This document shows positions 56,723 through 64,000 of a DNA stretch of 64,000 nt, piece after piece (position 1 is the stretch's first letter; each line of letters starts with the position of its first letter). Source of the stretch: PALSA-612 sp963776735 (GTDB taxonomy: Bacteria; Actinomycetota; Thermoleophilia; Gaiellales; Gaiellaceae); NCBI GenBank assembly GCA_963776735.1, contig CAVZNV010000018.1, forward strand, positions 62,001 to 126,000, read 5' to 3'. The translations under genes and the position numbers were made by a program. Below the pieces are notes generated by a model. It did not search any database and had not been told where the DNA came from. It saw nothing but the letters and a program-made list of their open reading frames with translations.

Positions 56723-59700
56723 CCGACGTCGCTGCTCCGGGGCCGTTCAAGGGGCTCGCGTCCTTCCAGGACTCGGAGGCCGACGAGCGGCTGTTCTTCG
56801 GCCGCGCGCGCGAACGCGAGATCATCGTCGCCAACCTGCTCGCGTCACGTCTGACGGTGCTCTACGGCGAGACGGGCGTCGGCAAGAGCTCGGTGCTGCG
56901 GGCCGGCGTCGCGCGCGACCTCCGCGCGCTGCCTGATCCGCTGGTCGTCGTCGTCTTCGGCGAATGGCGGGACGATCCCGCGCGCTCGCTCGACACGCGG
57001 ATCGCCGAGGCGGCGGGAGTCGAGCCGCAGGGCCGGCTGGCGGACACGCTCGAGCTCGCGTCGGCGATGGCGGGCGGAGAGGTCGTCGTCCTGCTCGACG
57101 GACTCGAGGAGGAGTTCCTCTACCACGGCGGCGACGAGCGGCCGGGCAGCTTCCTCGACGAGTTCTCGGAGGCCGCGACGCGGCCGGGTCTGCGCGCGAG
57201 CTTCCTGCTCGCGGTGCGTGAGGACGCGCTCGCCAAGCTCGACCGCTTCAAGAGTCGTATCCCGAACGTGTTCGGCAACTACCTGCGGCTCGAACACCTC
57301 GACCGTGAGGCCGGTCGCGAGGCGATCGTCGGGCCGGTCGAGCGGTGGAACGAGTCGGCCGAGAGCAAGGTCGAAGTCGAGCCGGACCTCGTCGACGCCG
57401 TGCTGGACCAGGTCGCGGCCGGGAAAGTCGAGGTCGGCCAGCCGGGCCGCGGCGGCGTGGAGGAGGACGGCTCCGGGCGGATCGAGGCGCCGTACCTCCA
57501 GCTCGTCATGGCGCGGCTGTGGGACGCCGAGGCGAGTGCGGGCTCAGGCGCGTTGCGGCTGGAGACGCTGCAGCGGCTCGGTGGGGCGGAGCAGATCGTC
57601 CGCGACCACCTCGAGGACGCCCTCGCAGCGCTCGAGCCGGCCCAGCGGGACCTGGCAGCCGGCGTCTTCAACCACCTGGTGACGCCGTCCGGCACGAAGA
57701 TCGCGCACGACGCGTCCGATCTGGCGGGCTACCTCGGCGCGCGGCCGGACGAGGTCGAGCCGGTGCTGTCGGCGCTTGCCGCGGAGCGGATCCTGCGGCC
57801 GGTGCCGGGCGTTCGCGGCTCGGAGCTGCCGCGCTACGAGATCTACCACGACATCCTCGCTCCGGCCGTTCTCGCCTGGCGGACGCGTCACGAGTCCGGC
57901 CGCGAGGTCGAGCGCGTGCGCGAGGAGGCAGGCCGCCGGCACCGCCGACTCGTGTTCGTCGCCGCCGGAGCGCTCGTGCTCGCGGCCGCGATGGCGATCG
58001 TCACGATCTTCGCCTTCACCCAGCGAAGCGAGGCGCAGGACCAGACCCGCAAGGCCCAGGCGCACGCGCTGGAGGCGTCGGCGCTCTCCGAGCTGTCCAC
58101 CGATCCGGAGCTGAGCGTGCTGCTCGCGGTCGATGCGGCGAAGCGGGATCCGAGCGGCCAGGCGGAGTCGGTGCTCAGGCAGGCGCTGCTCGCCGCGCAC
58201 GAGCGCGCGATCTTCCAGGCCGCGGGCACCGTTGCGGCGGCTCACTGGAGCGCGAACGGCAAGCTCTTCCTCGTCGCCGGAGGCGATGTCGCGCGCGTCT
58301 ACGACGCCCGCACGCACCGGCTGCTCGGAACCTTCCGGCAGCACGCGACGATCACCGCCGCCGACTTCTCACCGGACATGGCGTTCGTGATGACGGCCGG
58401 TGTCGACGGGCGGATCCGGATCTGGCTCCCCGACGGGCGACTCGTGAACACGCTCAGGCTCCAGCGGCCGATCCGCAGTGCGGTGTTCGACCCGGCCGCG
58501 TCGAGAATCGCGGCCGTCGCGGGCCGCACGCTCGCCGTCTGGCCGCTCGGCGACAACGGGCTCCCGTGGCGGCACCGATTCGCGTTCCCGGTGACGCACC
58601 TCGTCTTCAGCCCCGACTCGCGCGAGGTCGCGGTTACCGGCAACGACCGCCGGGCGCGGCTGTACGACGCCGACTCGGGCAAGCTCCTCCGGAGCTTCGA
58701 CCAGGGCGACTTCGTCAAGGCCGTCGCGTTCAGCCCCGACGGCCGCCTGCTGGTCACGGGTGGCCGCAACGACACCGCGATCGTCTGGGACGCGGCGACG
58801 GGGAAGCAGCTTCACGTGCTGAAAGGCCACACGCAGGACGTCGTCGCGCTCGCGTTCACCCCGGACGGGAAGATGCTCGCGACCGGGAGCACGGACGGTA
58901 CGGCCCGCACCTGGGATGTGGCGACGGGGACAGCGATCGGGACGTTCTCCGGGCACTCGAACGCGATTGCGAGCGTGTCCTTCAGCCCCGACGGCAAGGA
59001 GCTGCTGACGTCGAGCGCCGACCGAACGGCGCGGGTCTGGCGGAACAACGAGACGCCCGACGTGATCGCGCTTCTGGCCGGTCACCGAGGCTCTGTCACC
59101 GGCGCGAGCTTCGACCCGACCGGCGAGCGGGTGCTGACGGCGAGCACTGATCACACCGCGCGCGTCTGGGACGTCCAGCCGCCGACGCTGAAGGTGCTGG
59201 CCCGCTTCCCCGGGCCGGTGCTCGACGCCGGCTACATCGACCGCGCCGAGATCGCAGTCGCGGGACCTGAAAACACGATCAGGATCCTGCGTGGGGCCAA
59301 CGTCGTCGACTCGGGCAATTCTCCAACCGCAGGGCCGCTGACGGCGGCGTCGGTTTCGGCAGTCCGGCAGGAGATGGCATTCGGGCTCGGGCGGGAGATC
59401 GGGTTCGTCGCGCCCAACCGTCATGTCTGGAGCACCGGGCCGAGACAGCGATCGGTCGTGACGAGCATCGCGTTGGGGACGGATGGCTCGATCGTCACCG
59501 GCGGGACAGACGGCATCGCCCGTCTGTGGGATGGCGAAGGCCGGTTCCTCCGGCGCTTCGCAGGCCATCATCGTGCGATCACGGGCGTCGCAATCAGCCC
59601 GGACGGCACGGTTGTGGCAACCGCGTCGAGAGACGGCACGGCGAAGCTCTGGGACGCGAGGACAGGTCGTCTCCTGCACACCCTCGTCGGGCACCACGCC

Positions 59701-60129
59701 GGGCTCACCTCGGTCGCCTTCAGCCCGGACGGGAAGGACGTCGTCACGGCCAGCGAGGATCACGACGCGCGGCTCTGGAACGTGAAGACGGGAGCGCCGC
59801 TCCAGGTGCTGCGGTGGCACTTCGGCACGGTGACGGACGCGCAGTTCAGCCCGGACGGCCGCTGGATCGTGACGGCCGGCCCACTGACCGCCCAGCTCTG
59901 GCAGCCGGGCGTCAGCCAGCCGCTGTTCCCACTCGGCATCGTCGGTCCCGCGAAGAAGCTGACGAGCGCGAGCTTCGACCCGACGAGCCGGATCGTCCTT
60001 GCGACGAGCGCTGACGGAACCGTGCGCACCTACCGCTGCGACCTCTGCGGCACGCTGCCTGAGCTTCTGAAGCTGGCGCACCCGGACCGGACGCTGACAC
60101 CGGCCGAGCTCAGACGTTTCGGCGGCTAG
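56719..60129 (+). CDS. nSTAND1 NTPase with transmembrane segment and C-terminal WD40 propellers
   Basis: This 1136-aa signal-transduction NTPase has the N-terminal FKGLASFQDSEADERLFFGRARER, the entry motif of nSTAND1 domains. Walker A is GETGVGKSS (50-58), Walker B is VVVLLDGLEEEF (D127), and a helical/winged region runs to ~400. One membrane helix (LVFVAAGALVLAAAMAIVTIFAF, ~411-433) is followed by a short helical linker with LSELSTDPELSVLLAVDAAKRD. About 14 WD40 repeats follow from ~495 to 1115 (VTHLVFSPDSREVAVTG, VDGRIRIWLPDGR, GTARTWDVATG), enough for two propellers. The WD part would be extracellular or cytoplasmic depending on topology. GTG 56719 overlaps the SARP-SIR2 stop. Such proteins are activated by ligand-driven oligomerisation. 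Confidence 0.85.
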   Translation: MTDVAAPGPFKGLASFQDSEADERLFFGRAREREIIVANLLASRLTVLYGETGVGKSSVLRAGVARDLRALPDPLVVVVFGEWRDDPARSLDTRIAEAAGVEPQGRLADTLELASAMAGGEVVVLLDGLEEEFLYHGGDERPGSFLDEFSEAATRPGLRASFLLAVREDALAKLDRFKSRIPNVFGNYLRLEHLDREAGREAIVGPVERWNESAESKVEVEPDLVDAVLDQVAAGKVEVGQPGRGGVEEDGSGRIEAPYLQLVMARLWDAEASAGSGALRLETLQRLGGAEQIVRDHLEDALAALEPAQRDLAAGVFNHLVTPSGTKIAHDASDLAGYLGARPDEVEPVLSALAAERILRPVPGVRGSELPRYEIYHDILAPAVLAWRTRHESGREVERVREEAGRRHRRLVFVAAGALVLAAAMAIVTIFAFTQRSEAQDQTRKAQAHALEASALSELSTDPELSVLLAVDAAKRDPSGQAESVLRQALLAAHERAIFQAAGTVAAAHWSANGKLFLVAGGDVARVYDARTHRLLGTFRQHATITAADFSPDMAFVMTAGVDGRIRIWLPDGRLVNTLRLQRPIRSAVFDPAASRIAAVAGRTLAVWPLGDNGLPWRHRFAFPVTHLVFSPDSREVAVTGNDRRARLYDADSGKLLRSFDQGDFVKAVAFSPDGRLLVTGGRNDTAIVWDAATGKQLHVLKGHTQDVVALAFTPDGKMLATGSTDGTARTWDVATGTAIGTFSGHSNAIASVSFSPDGKELLTSSADRTARVWRNNETPDVIALLAGHRGSVTGASFDPTGERVLTASTDHTARVWDVQPPTLKVLARFPGPVLDAGYIDRAEIAVAGPENTIRILRGANVVDSGNSPTAGPLTAASVSAVRQEMAFGLGREIGFVAPNRHVWSTGPRQRSVVTSIALGTDGSIVTGGTDGIARLWDGEGRFLRRFAGHHRAITGVAISPDGTVVATASRDGTAKLWDARTGRLLHTLVGHHAGLTSVAFSPDGKDVVTASEDHDARLWNVKTGAPLQVLRWHFGTVTDAQFSPDGRWIVTAGPLTAQLWQPGVSQPLFPLGIVGPAKKLTSASFDPTSRIVLATSADGTVRTYRCDLCGTLPELLKLAHPDRTLTPAELRRFGG

Positions 60130-60138
60130 TCCTCTCGC

Positions 60139-60144
60139 TACGCT
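60139..60144 (+). promoter_or_regulatory. -10 box of uvrB
   Basis: TACGCT is followed by six bases (GAGCCG) and ATG 60151, with no Shine-Dalgarno site between. It lies 9 bases after the STAND gene stop. Confidence 0.55.
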
Positions 60145-60150
60145 GAGCCG

Positions 60151-62151
60151 ATGGCCGACTTCAGGACGACGGACGTCTACGCGCCGACCGGCGACCAGCC
60201 GCAGGCGATCCAGGAGCTCGCCGCGAGCATCGATGCGGGCAACCGCTACCAGACGCTGCTCGGCGCGACCGGCACCGGCAAGACGGCGACGATGGCCTGG
60301 GTGATCGAGAAGGTCGGCCGGCCGGCGCTCGTGATCGCGCACAACAAGACGCTCGCCGCGCAGCTCTGCAACGAGTTCCGCGAGTTCTTCCCGGCCAACG
60401 CGGTCGAGTACTTCGTCTCGTACTACGACTACTACCAACCCGAGGCGTACGTGCCCCAGGCCGACCTCTACATCGAGAAGGACTCGTCCCAGAACGACGA
60501 CATCTCACGCCTGCGCCTCGCCGCCACGTCGGCGCTGCTGACCCGCCGAGACGTCGTCATCGTCGCCTCGGTCTCCTGCATCTACGGCCTCGGCTCGCCC
60601 GAGGAGTGGCGCGAGCGTGTCCTCGTGCTCGAGGTGGGTGAGGAGCACGACCGTGACGCGGCGCTGCGGAAGCTGATCGAGAGCCAGTATGTGCGCAACG
60701 ACTCGGTGCTCGGCCGCGGCCGCTTCCGGGTCAAGGGCGACGTCGTCGAGGTGCAGCCGGCCAACATCGAGACGGCCTACCGCATCTCGTTCTTCGGCGA
60801 CGACGTCGAGGCGATCACCCACTTCGACCCGCTCACGGGCGAGATCTACGCGAAGCTCGACAACCTCGTCATCTGGCCGGCGACCGAGTACGTGACCTCG
60901 AAGCCGTCGGTCGAACGCGCACTCGGCGACATCCGCGCCGAGCTGGGCGACCAGGTGCGGCAGTTCGAGGAGCAGGGGAAGATGCTGGAGGCGCACCGGA
61001 TCCGGCAGCGCACCGAGTACGACCTGGAGATGCTGAAGGAGCTCGGCTTCTGCAACGGGATCGAGAACTACTCGCGGCACCTCGAGGGGCGTCCGCCCGG
61101 CTCGCACCCGTTCACGCTGATCGACTACTTCCCGGACGACATGGTCGTGTTCGTCGACGAGTCGCACCAGACGGTGCCGCAGATCGGCGGGATGTACGAG
61201 GGCGACCGCTCGCGCAAGCAGACGCTCGTCGACTACGGCTTCCGCCTCCCGTCGGCGCTCGACAACCGGCCGCTGCGCTTCGACGAGTTCCTGGCCAAGG
61301 TGCCGCAGCTCGTGTTCGTCTCGGCCACGCCCGGCTCGTACGAGCTGCGCCACTCCGACGTGATCTCCGAGCAGCTGATCCGACCGACCGGCGTCGTCGA
61401 CCCCGAGGTCGAGCTGCGGCCGACCAAGAACCAGATCGACGATCTCCTCAACGAGATCCGCCACCGCGAGGAGGTTGGCGAGCGCGTCCTGATCACGACG
61501 CTGACGAAGAAGATGGCCGAGGATCTGACCGACTACCTCCTCGAAGCGGGCGTGAAGGCGCGCTACCTGCACTCGGAGATCAACACGCTCGAGCGCATCC
61601 AGATCATCCGCGAGCTGCGGCTCGGCGAGTACGACGTGCTGGTCGGCGTCAACCTTCTCCGCGAGGGGCTCGACCTGCCCGAGGTGACGCTGGTCGCGAT
61701 CCTCGACGCCGACAAAGAGGGCTTCCTGCGCGGCAAGACGGCGCTGATCCAGACGATCGGTCGCGCCGCGCGCAACGTCAACGGGAAGGTGCTGCTGTAC
61801 GCCGACAAGGTCACCGAGGCGATCGCCGGCGCGATGGACGAGACGAATCGCCGCCGCGCGAAGCAGCACGCGTACAACGAGGAGCACAACATCACGCCGG
61901 CGTCGATCGTCAGGGACGTGTCCGATATCGCCGAGCTCCTCGCGCTCGAACAGCCGCATGTGCCGACCCGCCGCCGCCGGGGGAAGCGCGACGTCGAGGG
62001 CATGAGCCCGGAGGAGCTGCAGAAGCTCGTGATCACGCTCGAGGAGGAGATGTACCTGGCTGCCGAGGAGCTCCGGTTCGAGTACGCGGCCAAGCTTCGC
62101 GACGAGGTCAAGGAGCTCCGCCGCGAGCTCCAGGCCGTGACGGCTGCTTGA
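60151..62151 (+). CDS. uvrB: UvrABC system protein B
   Basis: This 666-aa excision-repair helicase-like subunit verifies damage after UvrA loading and recruits UvrC. Walker A is LLGATGTGKTATMAWV. The beta-hairpin reads FVSYYDYYQPEAYVPQADLYIEKDS. DMVVFVDESHQTVPQIGGMYEGDRSRK carries the DExH box, QLVFVSATPGSYEL is motif III, and LVGVNLLREGLDLPEVTLVAILDADKEGFLR and QTIGRAARN are motifs V and VI. The C-terminal UVR domain reads LEEEMYLAAEELRFEYAAKLRDEVKEL. Length and all motifs are canonical. The start is ATG 60151. It is likely under LexA control in many bacteria, but I see no LexA box here. Confidence 0.97.
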   Translation: MADFRTTDVYAPTGDQPQAIQELAASIDAGNRYQTLLGATGTGKTATMAWVIEKVGRPALVIAHNKTLAAQLCNEFREFFPANAVEYFVSYYDYYQPEAYVPQADLYIEKDSSQNDDISRLRLAATSALLTRRDVVIVASVSCIYGLGSPEEWRERVLVLEVGEEHDRDAALRKLIESQYVRNDSVLGRGRFRVKGDVVEVQPANIETAYRISFFGDDVEAITHFDPLTGEIYAKLDNLVIWPATEYVTSKPSVERALGDIRAELGDQVRQFEEQGKMLEAHRIRQRTEYDLEMLKELGFCNGIENYSRHLEGRPPGSHPFTLIDYFPDDMVVFVDESHQTVPQIGGMYEGDRSRKQTLVDYGFRLPSALDNRPLRFDEFLAKVPQLVFVSATPGSYELRHSDVISEQLIRPTGVVDPEVELRPTKNQIDDLLNEIRHREEVGERVLITTLTKKMAEDLTDYLLEAGVKARYLHSEINTLERIQIIRELRLGEYDVLVGVNLLREGLDLPEVTLVAILDADKEGFLRGKTALIQTIGRAARNVNGKVLLYADKVTEAIAGAMDETNRRRAKQHAYNEEHNITPASIVRDVSDIAELLALEQPHVPTRRRRGKRDVEGMSPEELQKLVITLEEEMYLAAEELRFEYAAKLRDEVKELRRELQAVTAA

Positions 62152-62180
62152 GCCGCTCAGCGACTTTTGGCACAGGCTGC

Positions 62181-62186
62181 TAGCGT
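62181..62186 (+). promoter_or_regulatory. -10 box of the 184-aa membrane protein gene
   Basis: TAGCGT lies 8 bases before GTG 62195. The predicted leader is at most two or three bases. Confidence 0.4.
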
Positions 62187-62194
62187 CACCCGCC

Positions 62195-62749
62195 GTGCGC
62201 GCCCGGCGGCCGTGGAACCTCGTTCTCGTCGGTGTCCTCATCGTGCTGGTTGCCTTGCTCGTGTCTGGGTACGCGTGGGCCGACAGCTATCAACCCCTGA
62301 CCGCAGGGAGCTACGGGCTCTTCCCGGCCGGATCCGTGACGGGGCGGAACGGGGAGACCTCGATCACGTTTCGAGCCGGCGCGCCGTTCGCGCTCGGCTT
62401 CAGCGTGCGAAACCAGGGTGGTTTCACCGTTCGCGTCGTGGGTGTTCCGCTGGTCGGAGCAACGCCCTTCTCGACGCGACTCCTCGTGTCGAAGCCACTC
62501 GAGCACCCTCGGGCCGTTCCGGGGCCGACGGCTCCCTTCCGGCCGTTCGACCTCGGGCCCGGGGAGGAACGGATGCTGATTCTGCGCGGTTGGTTCGCAA
62601 GTTGCTTCACCACCGGGGCCGGCACGGTGGCCGAGTTCACCGACCTGCCGGTTCGGTTTCAGTTCTTGTGGCGGGCGCAAACGATCTCTGTACCGCTGTC
62701 CAGCCCGCTGGTGATCCGGTTTCCCGCCGGCCCGCGCTGCGCCGGCTAG
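62195..62749 (+). CDS. Membrane-anchored or secreted beta-rich protein, function unknown
   Basis: This 184-aa protein has one N-terminal membrane helix (WNLVLVGVLIVLVALLVSGYAWA), then an extracytoplasmic beta domain: GETSITFRAGAPFALGFSVRNQGGFTVRVVGV and FRPFDLGPGEERMLILRGWFASC. The pattern of a sandwich with a FSVRNQG strand is like immunoglobulin-type or late-embryogenesis (LEA14/WHy)-like folds seen in small actinobacterial exported proteins. Two Cys occur (ASCFTT, PRCAG). The start is GTG 62195. It stands alone between uvrB and the DUF2277 gene, each with its own promoter. No function can be given. Confidence 0.65.
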   Translation: MRARRPWNLVLVGVLIVLVALLVSGYAWADSYQPLTAGSYGLFPAGSVTGRNGETSITFRAGAPFALGFSVRNQGGFTVRVVGVPLVGATPFSTRLLVSKPLEHPRAVPGPTAPFRPFDLGPGEERMLILRGWFASCFTTGAGTVAEFTDLPVRFQFLWRAQTISVPLSSPLVIRFPAGPRCAG

Positions 62750-62769
62750 CTCGCCCGGCACGTCGCGGC

Positions 62770-62775
62770 TAGGTT
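62770..62775 (+). promoter_or_regulatory. -10 box of the DUF2277 gene
   Basis: TAGGTT is followed by six bases (TCCGGC) and ATG 62782, another exact leaderless spacing. Confidence 0.55.
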
Positions 62776-62781
62776 TCCGGC

Positions 62782-63057
62782 ATGTGCCGAAACATCAAGA
62801 CGCTCCACAACTTCGAGCCGCCCGCGACCGAGGACGAGGTTCGCGCAGCGGCGCTCCAGTACGTGCGGAAGATCAGCGGCGCGACGAAGCCGTCCAAGGC
62901 CAACGAGGAAGCGTTCGCGCGGGCCGTCGACGAGGTCACGGCCGCGTCCGAGCGGCTGCTCGCCGCGCTTGTGACGCACGCGCCCCCGCGCGACCGCGAG
63001 GTCGAGGCCGAGCGCGCCCGCGAGCGGGCGCGGAAGCGCTTCCCGACCGCGGCCTAG
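62782..63057 (+). CDS. DUF2277 family protein
   Basis: This 91-aa protein begins MCRNIKTLHNFEPPATEDEV and continues RAAALQYVRKISGATKPSKAN, which is the signature of DUF2277, a small conserved actinobacterial/proteobacterial family. The MCRNI start, with Cys at position 2 and the invariant FEPPAT, is unmistakable. It is predicted all-helical with a charged C-terminus (REVEAERARERARKRFPTAA). The function of the family is not known. The start is ATG 62782, and a strong bidirectional hairpin follows the stop. Confidence 0.9.
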   Translation: MCRNIKTLHNFEPPATEDEVRAAALQYVRKISGATKPSKANEEAFARAVDEVTAASERLLAALVTHAPPRDREVEAERARERARKRFPTAA

Positions 63058-63062
63058 AAACG

Positions 63063-63093
63063 CCGGCGGCCCGCTTTTCGAGCGGGCCGCCGG
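63063..63093 (+). terminator. Strong bidirectional hairpin between DUF2277 and mmpL-like genes
   Basis: CCGGCGGCCCGCT (63063-63075) pairs perfectly with AGCGGGCCGCCGG (63081-63093) around a 5-base loop TTTCG. The flanks are not U-rich. Confidence 0.75.
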
Positions 63094-63114
63094 TTCACGC
63101 CGGGGTTCCGCGGA

Positions 63115-64000
63115 CTACGCCGGGTCGGTCGCCGGCTTGGGCGCCGTGGACGGCTCGTCGCGGACGAAGAGCGCACGGCGCGTCCAGTGCGGCATCCACC
63201 AGTTCCACTCGCCGAGCAGCTTCATCAGCGCCGGGACGAGCAGCGCCCTGATCACCGTCGCGTCGAAGATGATCCCCGCCGCGAGACCGATCGCGAACAG
63301 CTTGATCTCGTAGCCGGGACTCGACGAGAGCACGAGGAACGCGAACATCAGGATCAGCGCCGCGCTCGTCACGAGCTTGCCGGTGCGGGACAGGCCGAGC
63401 TCGATCGCCTTGTCCGTGGAGCCGGTCTCGTCGTAGGCCTCGCGCATTCGGCTGAGCATGAAGACCTCGTAGTCCATCGAGAGACCGAACAGGAAGGCGA
63501 AGATCATCAGCGGGATCCAGGCCGTGATCGCCTGCGTGGCGCTGATGCCCCAGAGCGACGAGCCGTGGCCCTCCTGGAAGATGAAGACCACGATCCCGAA
63601 CGCCGCCGTCAGCGACAGCAGATTCAGCAGCACGGCCTTGATCGCCAGGACGATCGAGCGGAACGCTCTCGTCAGCAGGATCAGCGTCAGGATCATCACG
63701 AACGCCAGGACGTAGGGGAAGCTCCCGTAGAGCGTGTCCTTGAACGCGCGGTCGACCGCCGCGACGCCGGTCAGCGTGCCGTTCGTGCCCTTGAGCGCCG
63801 CGTTCGTGCGGTCCATGATCCCGTCGATCCCCGGCGCGGAGCCGTCGAGCGCGGCGAACGCCTCGACCAGCGAGTCCGGGCCGTGCTGCCAACGCCCGCC
63901 CGGCGCGCTCGCGCCGACGATGCCGGGCACCTTCCTGAGCTTCGCCGCGATCGCCTGGGCGTTGCCGTTGTTCTCGACCAGCACGTTCAGCGGCTTCATC
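63115..64000 (-). CDS. MmpL/RND-type membrane transporter, C-terminal part
   Basis: These are the last ~295 residues of an MMPL-family transporter (the 5' end lies beyond the window). FPYVLAFVMILTLILLTRAFRSIVLAIKAVLLNLLSL covers two helices, SMDYEVFMLSRMREAYDETGSTDKAIELGLSRTGKLVTSAAL is the conserved cytoplasmic signature of the second permease half, and LAAGIIFDATVIRALLVPALMKLLGEWNWWMP is the last helix pair. These proteins export lipids or small molecules using the proton gradient. It is convergent with the DUF2277 gene across a strong hairpin. The N-terminal half and partner genes are outside the window. Confidence 0.9.
   Translation of the reverse strand, partial: MKPLNVLVENNGNAQAIAAKLRKVPGIVGASAPGGRWQHGPDSLVEAFAALDGSAPGIDGIMDRTNAALKGTNGTLTGVAAVDRAFKDTLYGSFPYVLAFVMILTLILLTRAFRSIVLAIKAVLLNLLSLTAAFGIVVFIFQEGHGSSLWGISATQAITAWIPLMIFAFLFGLSMDYEVFMLSRMREAYDETGSTDKAIELGLSRTGKLVTSAALILMFAFLVLSSSPGYEIKLFAIGLAAGIIFDATVIRALLVPALMKLLGEWNWWMPHWTRRALFVRDEPSTAPKPATDPA

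Noticed and set aside
55079..60129. Assignment to a known defence system such as Thoeris, Avs or a SIR2-Ago-like pair
   Set aside because: No TIR, Argonaute, nuclease or protease effector is seen, and the SIR2-like active site is substituted. Kept as an unclassified signalling pair.

Overview
The window is 64 kb of very GC-rich, gene-dense DNA with mostly GTG/ATG starts and many 4-bp start/stop overlaps (ATGA, GTGA). It reads as an actinobacterial chromosome. SARP-type regulators, nSTAND1-WD40 proteins, DUF4097 adhesin-like proteins, soil-type class III cyclases and TANNNT -10 boxes six bases from the start codon suggest a deep-branching actinobacterium of the Thermoleophilia (Gaiellales/Solirubrobacterales) type. 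That placement is an inference from gene content. There is no CRISPR array, phage or integrase. One tRNA gene is present. No gene-free stretch exceeds 300 bases.

Layout. 0-5.2 kb: 3' end of era, a 170-bp REP-doublet element, then an overlapping signalling operon (lone receiver, multi-PAS histidine kinase, cyclase fused to a LuxR response regulator). 5.1-14.2 kb: a lipoprotein on the minus strand, then a plus-strand operon with deoC, two aldehyde dehydrogenase-family proteins (the second a half-length one without catalytic Cys), an HExxH protein, a degenerate TrpC-like barrel, a PMT-type glycosyltransferase, exported proteins and a methyltransferase. 14.2-16.5 kb: the second REP-doublet element, a DDAH-like hydrolase and small hypotheticals. 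16.5-21.3 kb: a P-type ATPase of the Mg2+ type and a DrrAB-like ABC exporter, bracketed by tRNA-Leu(CAA) and a 14-bp copy of its 3' end (possible island). 21.4-27.7 kb: a branched-chain amino-acid ABC (liv) operon with several +1 frameshifts and an inserted DUF4389-like gene. 27.7-32.8 kb: LarA-like and GNAT genes, then polA. 32.8-40.9 kb: a cell-surface locus of two WxL-like proteins, two DUF916/DUF3324-like membrane-anchored proteins, two TadE/G-like paralogues and a PPC-repeat protein. 41-43.7 kb: rpsA, coaE and a lytic transglycosylase. 43.7-50.4 kb: an operon of an RHH regulator, a 41-aa ORF, DUF4097, MFS, serine hydrolase, MFS, pabB and pabC. 50.3-55 kb: exported beta-propeller and DMFase-like proteins. 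55-60.1 kb: a SARP-SIR2 regulator overlapping an nSTAND1-WD40 protein. 60.1-64 kb: uvrB, small genes and part of an MmpL transporter.

The best candidates for under-described biology are: the actinobacterial WxL/DUF916-like surface locus; the SARP-SIR2 (catalytic residues replaced) plus nSTAND1-WD40 pair; a 23-bp palindrome embedded in frame in polA (twice) and pabB; the paired REPIN-like elements; and the repeated leaderless promoter architecture. Eight single-base insertions, never deletions, break reading frames between 19.5 and 33.7 kb. They may be assembly errors and should be resolved before biology is read into them.
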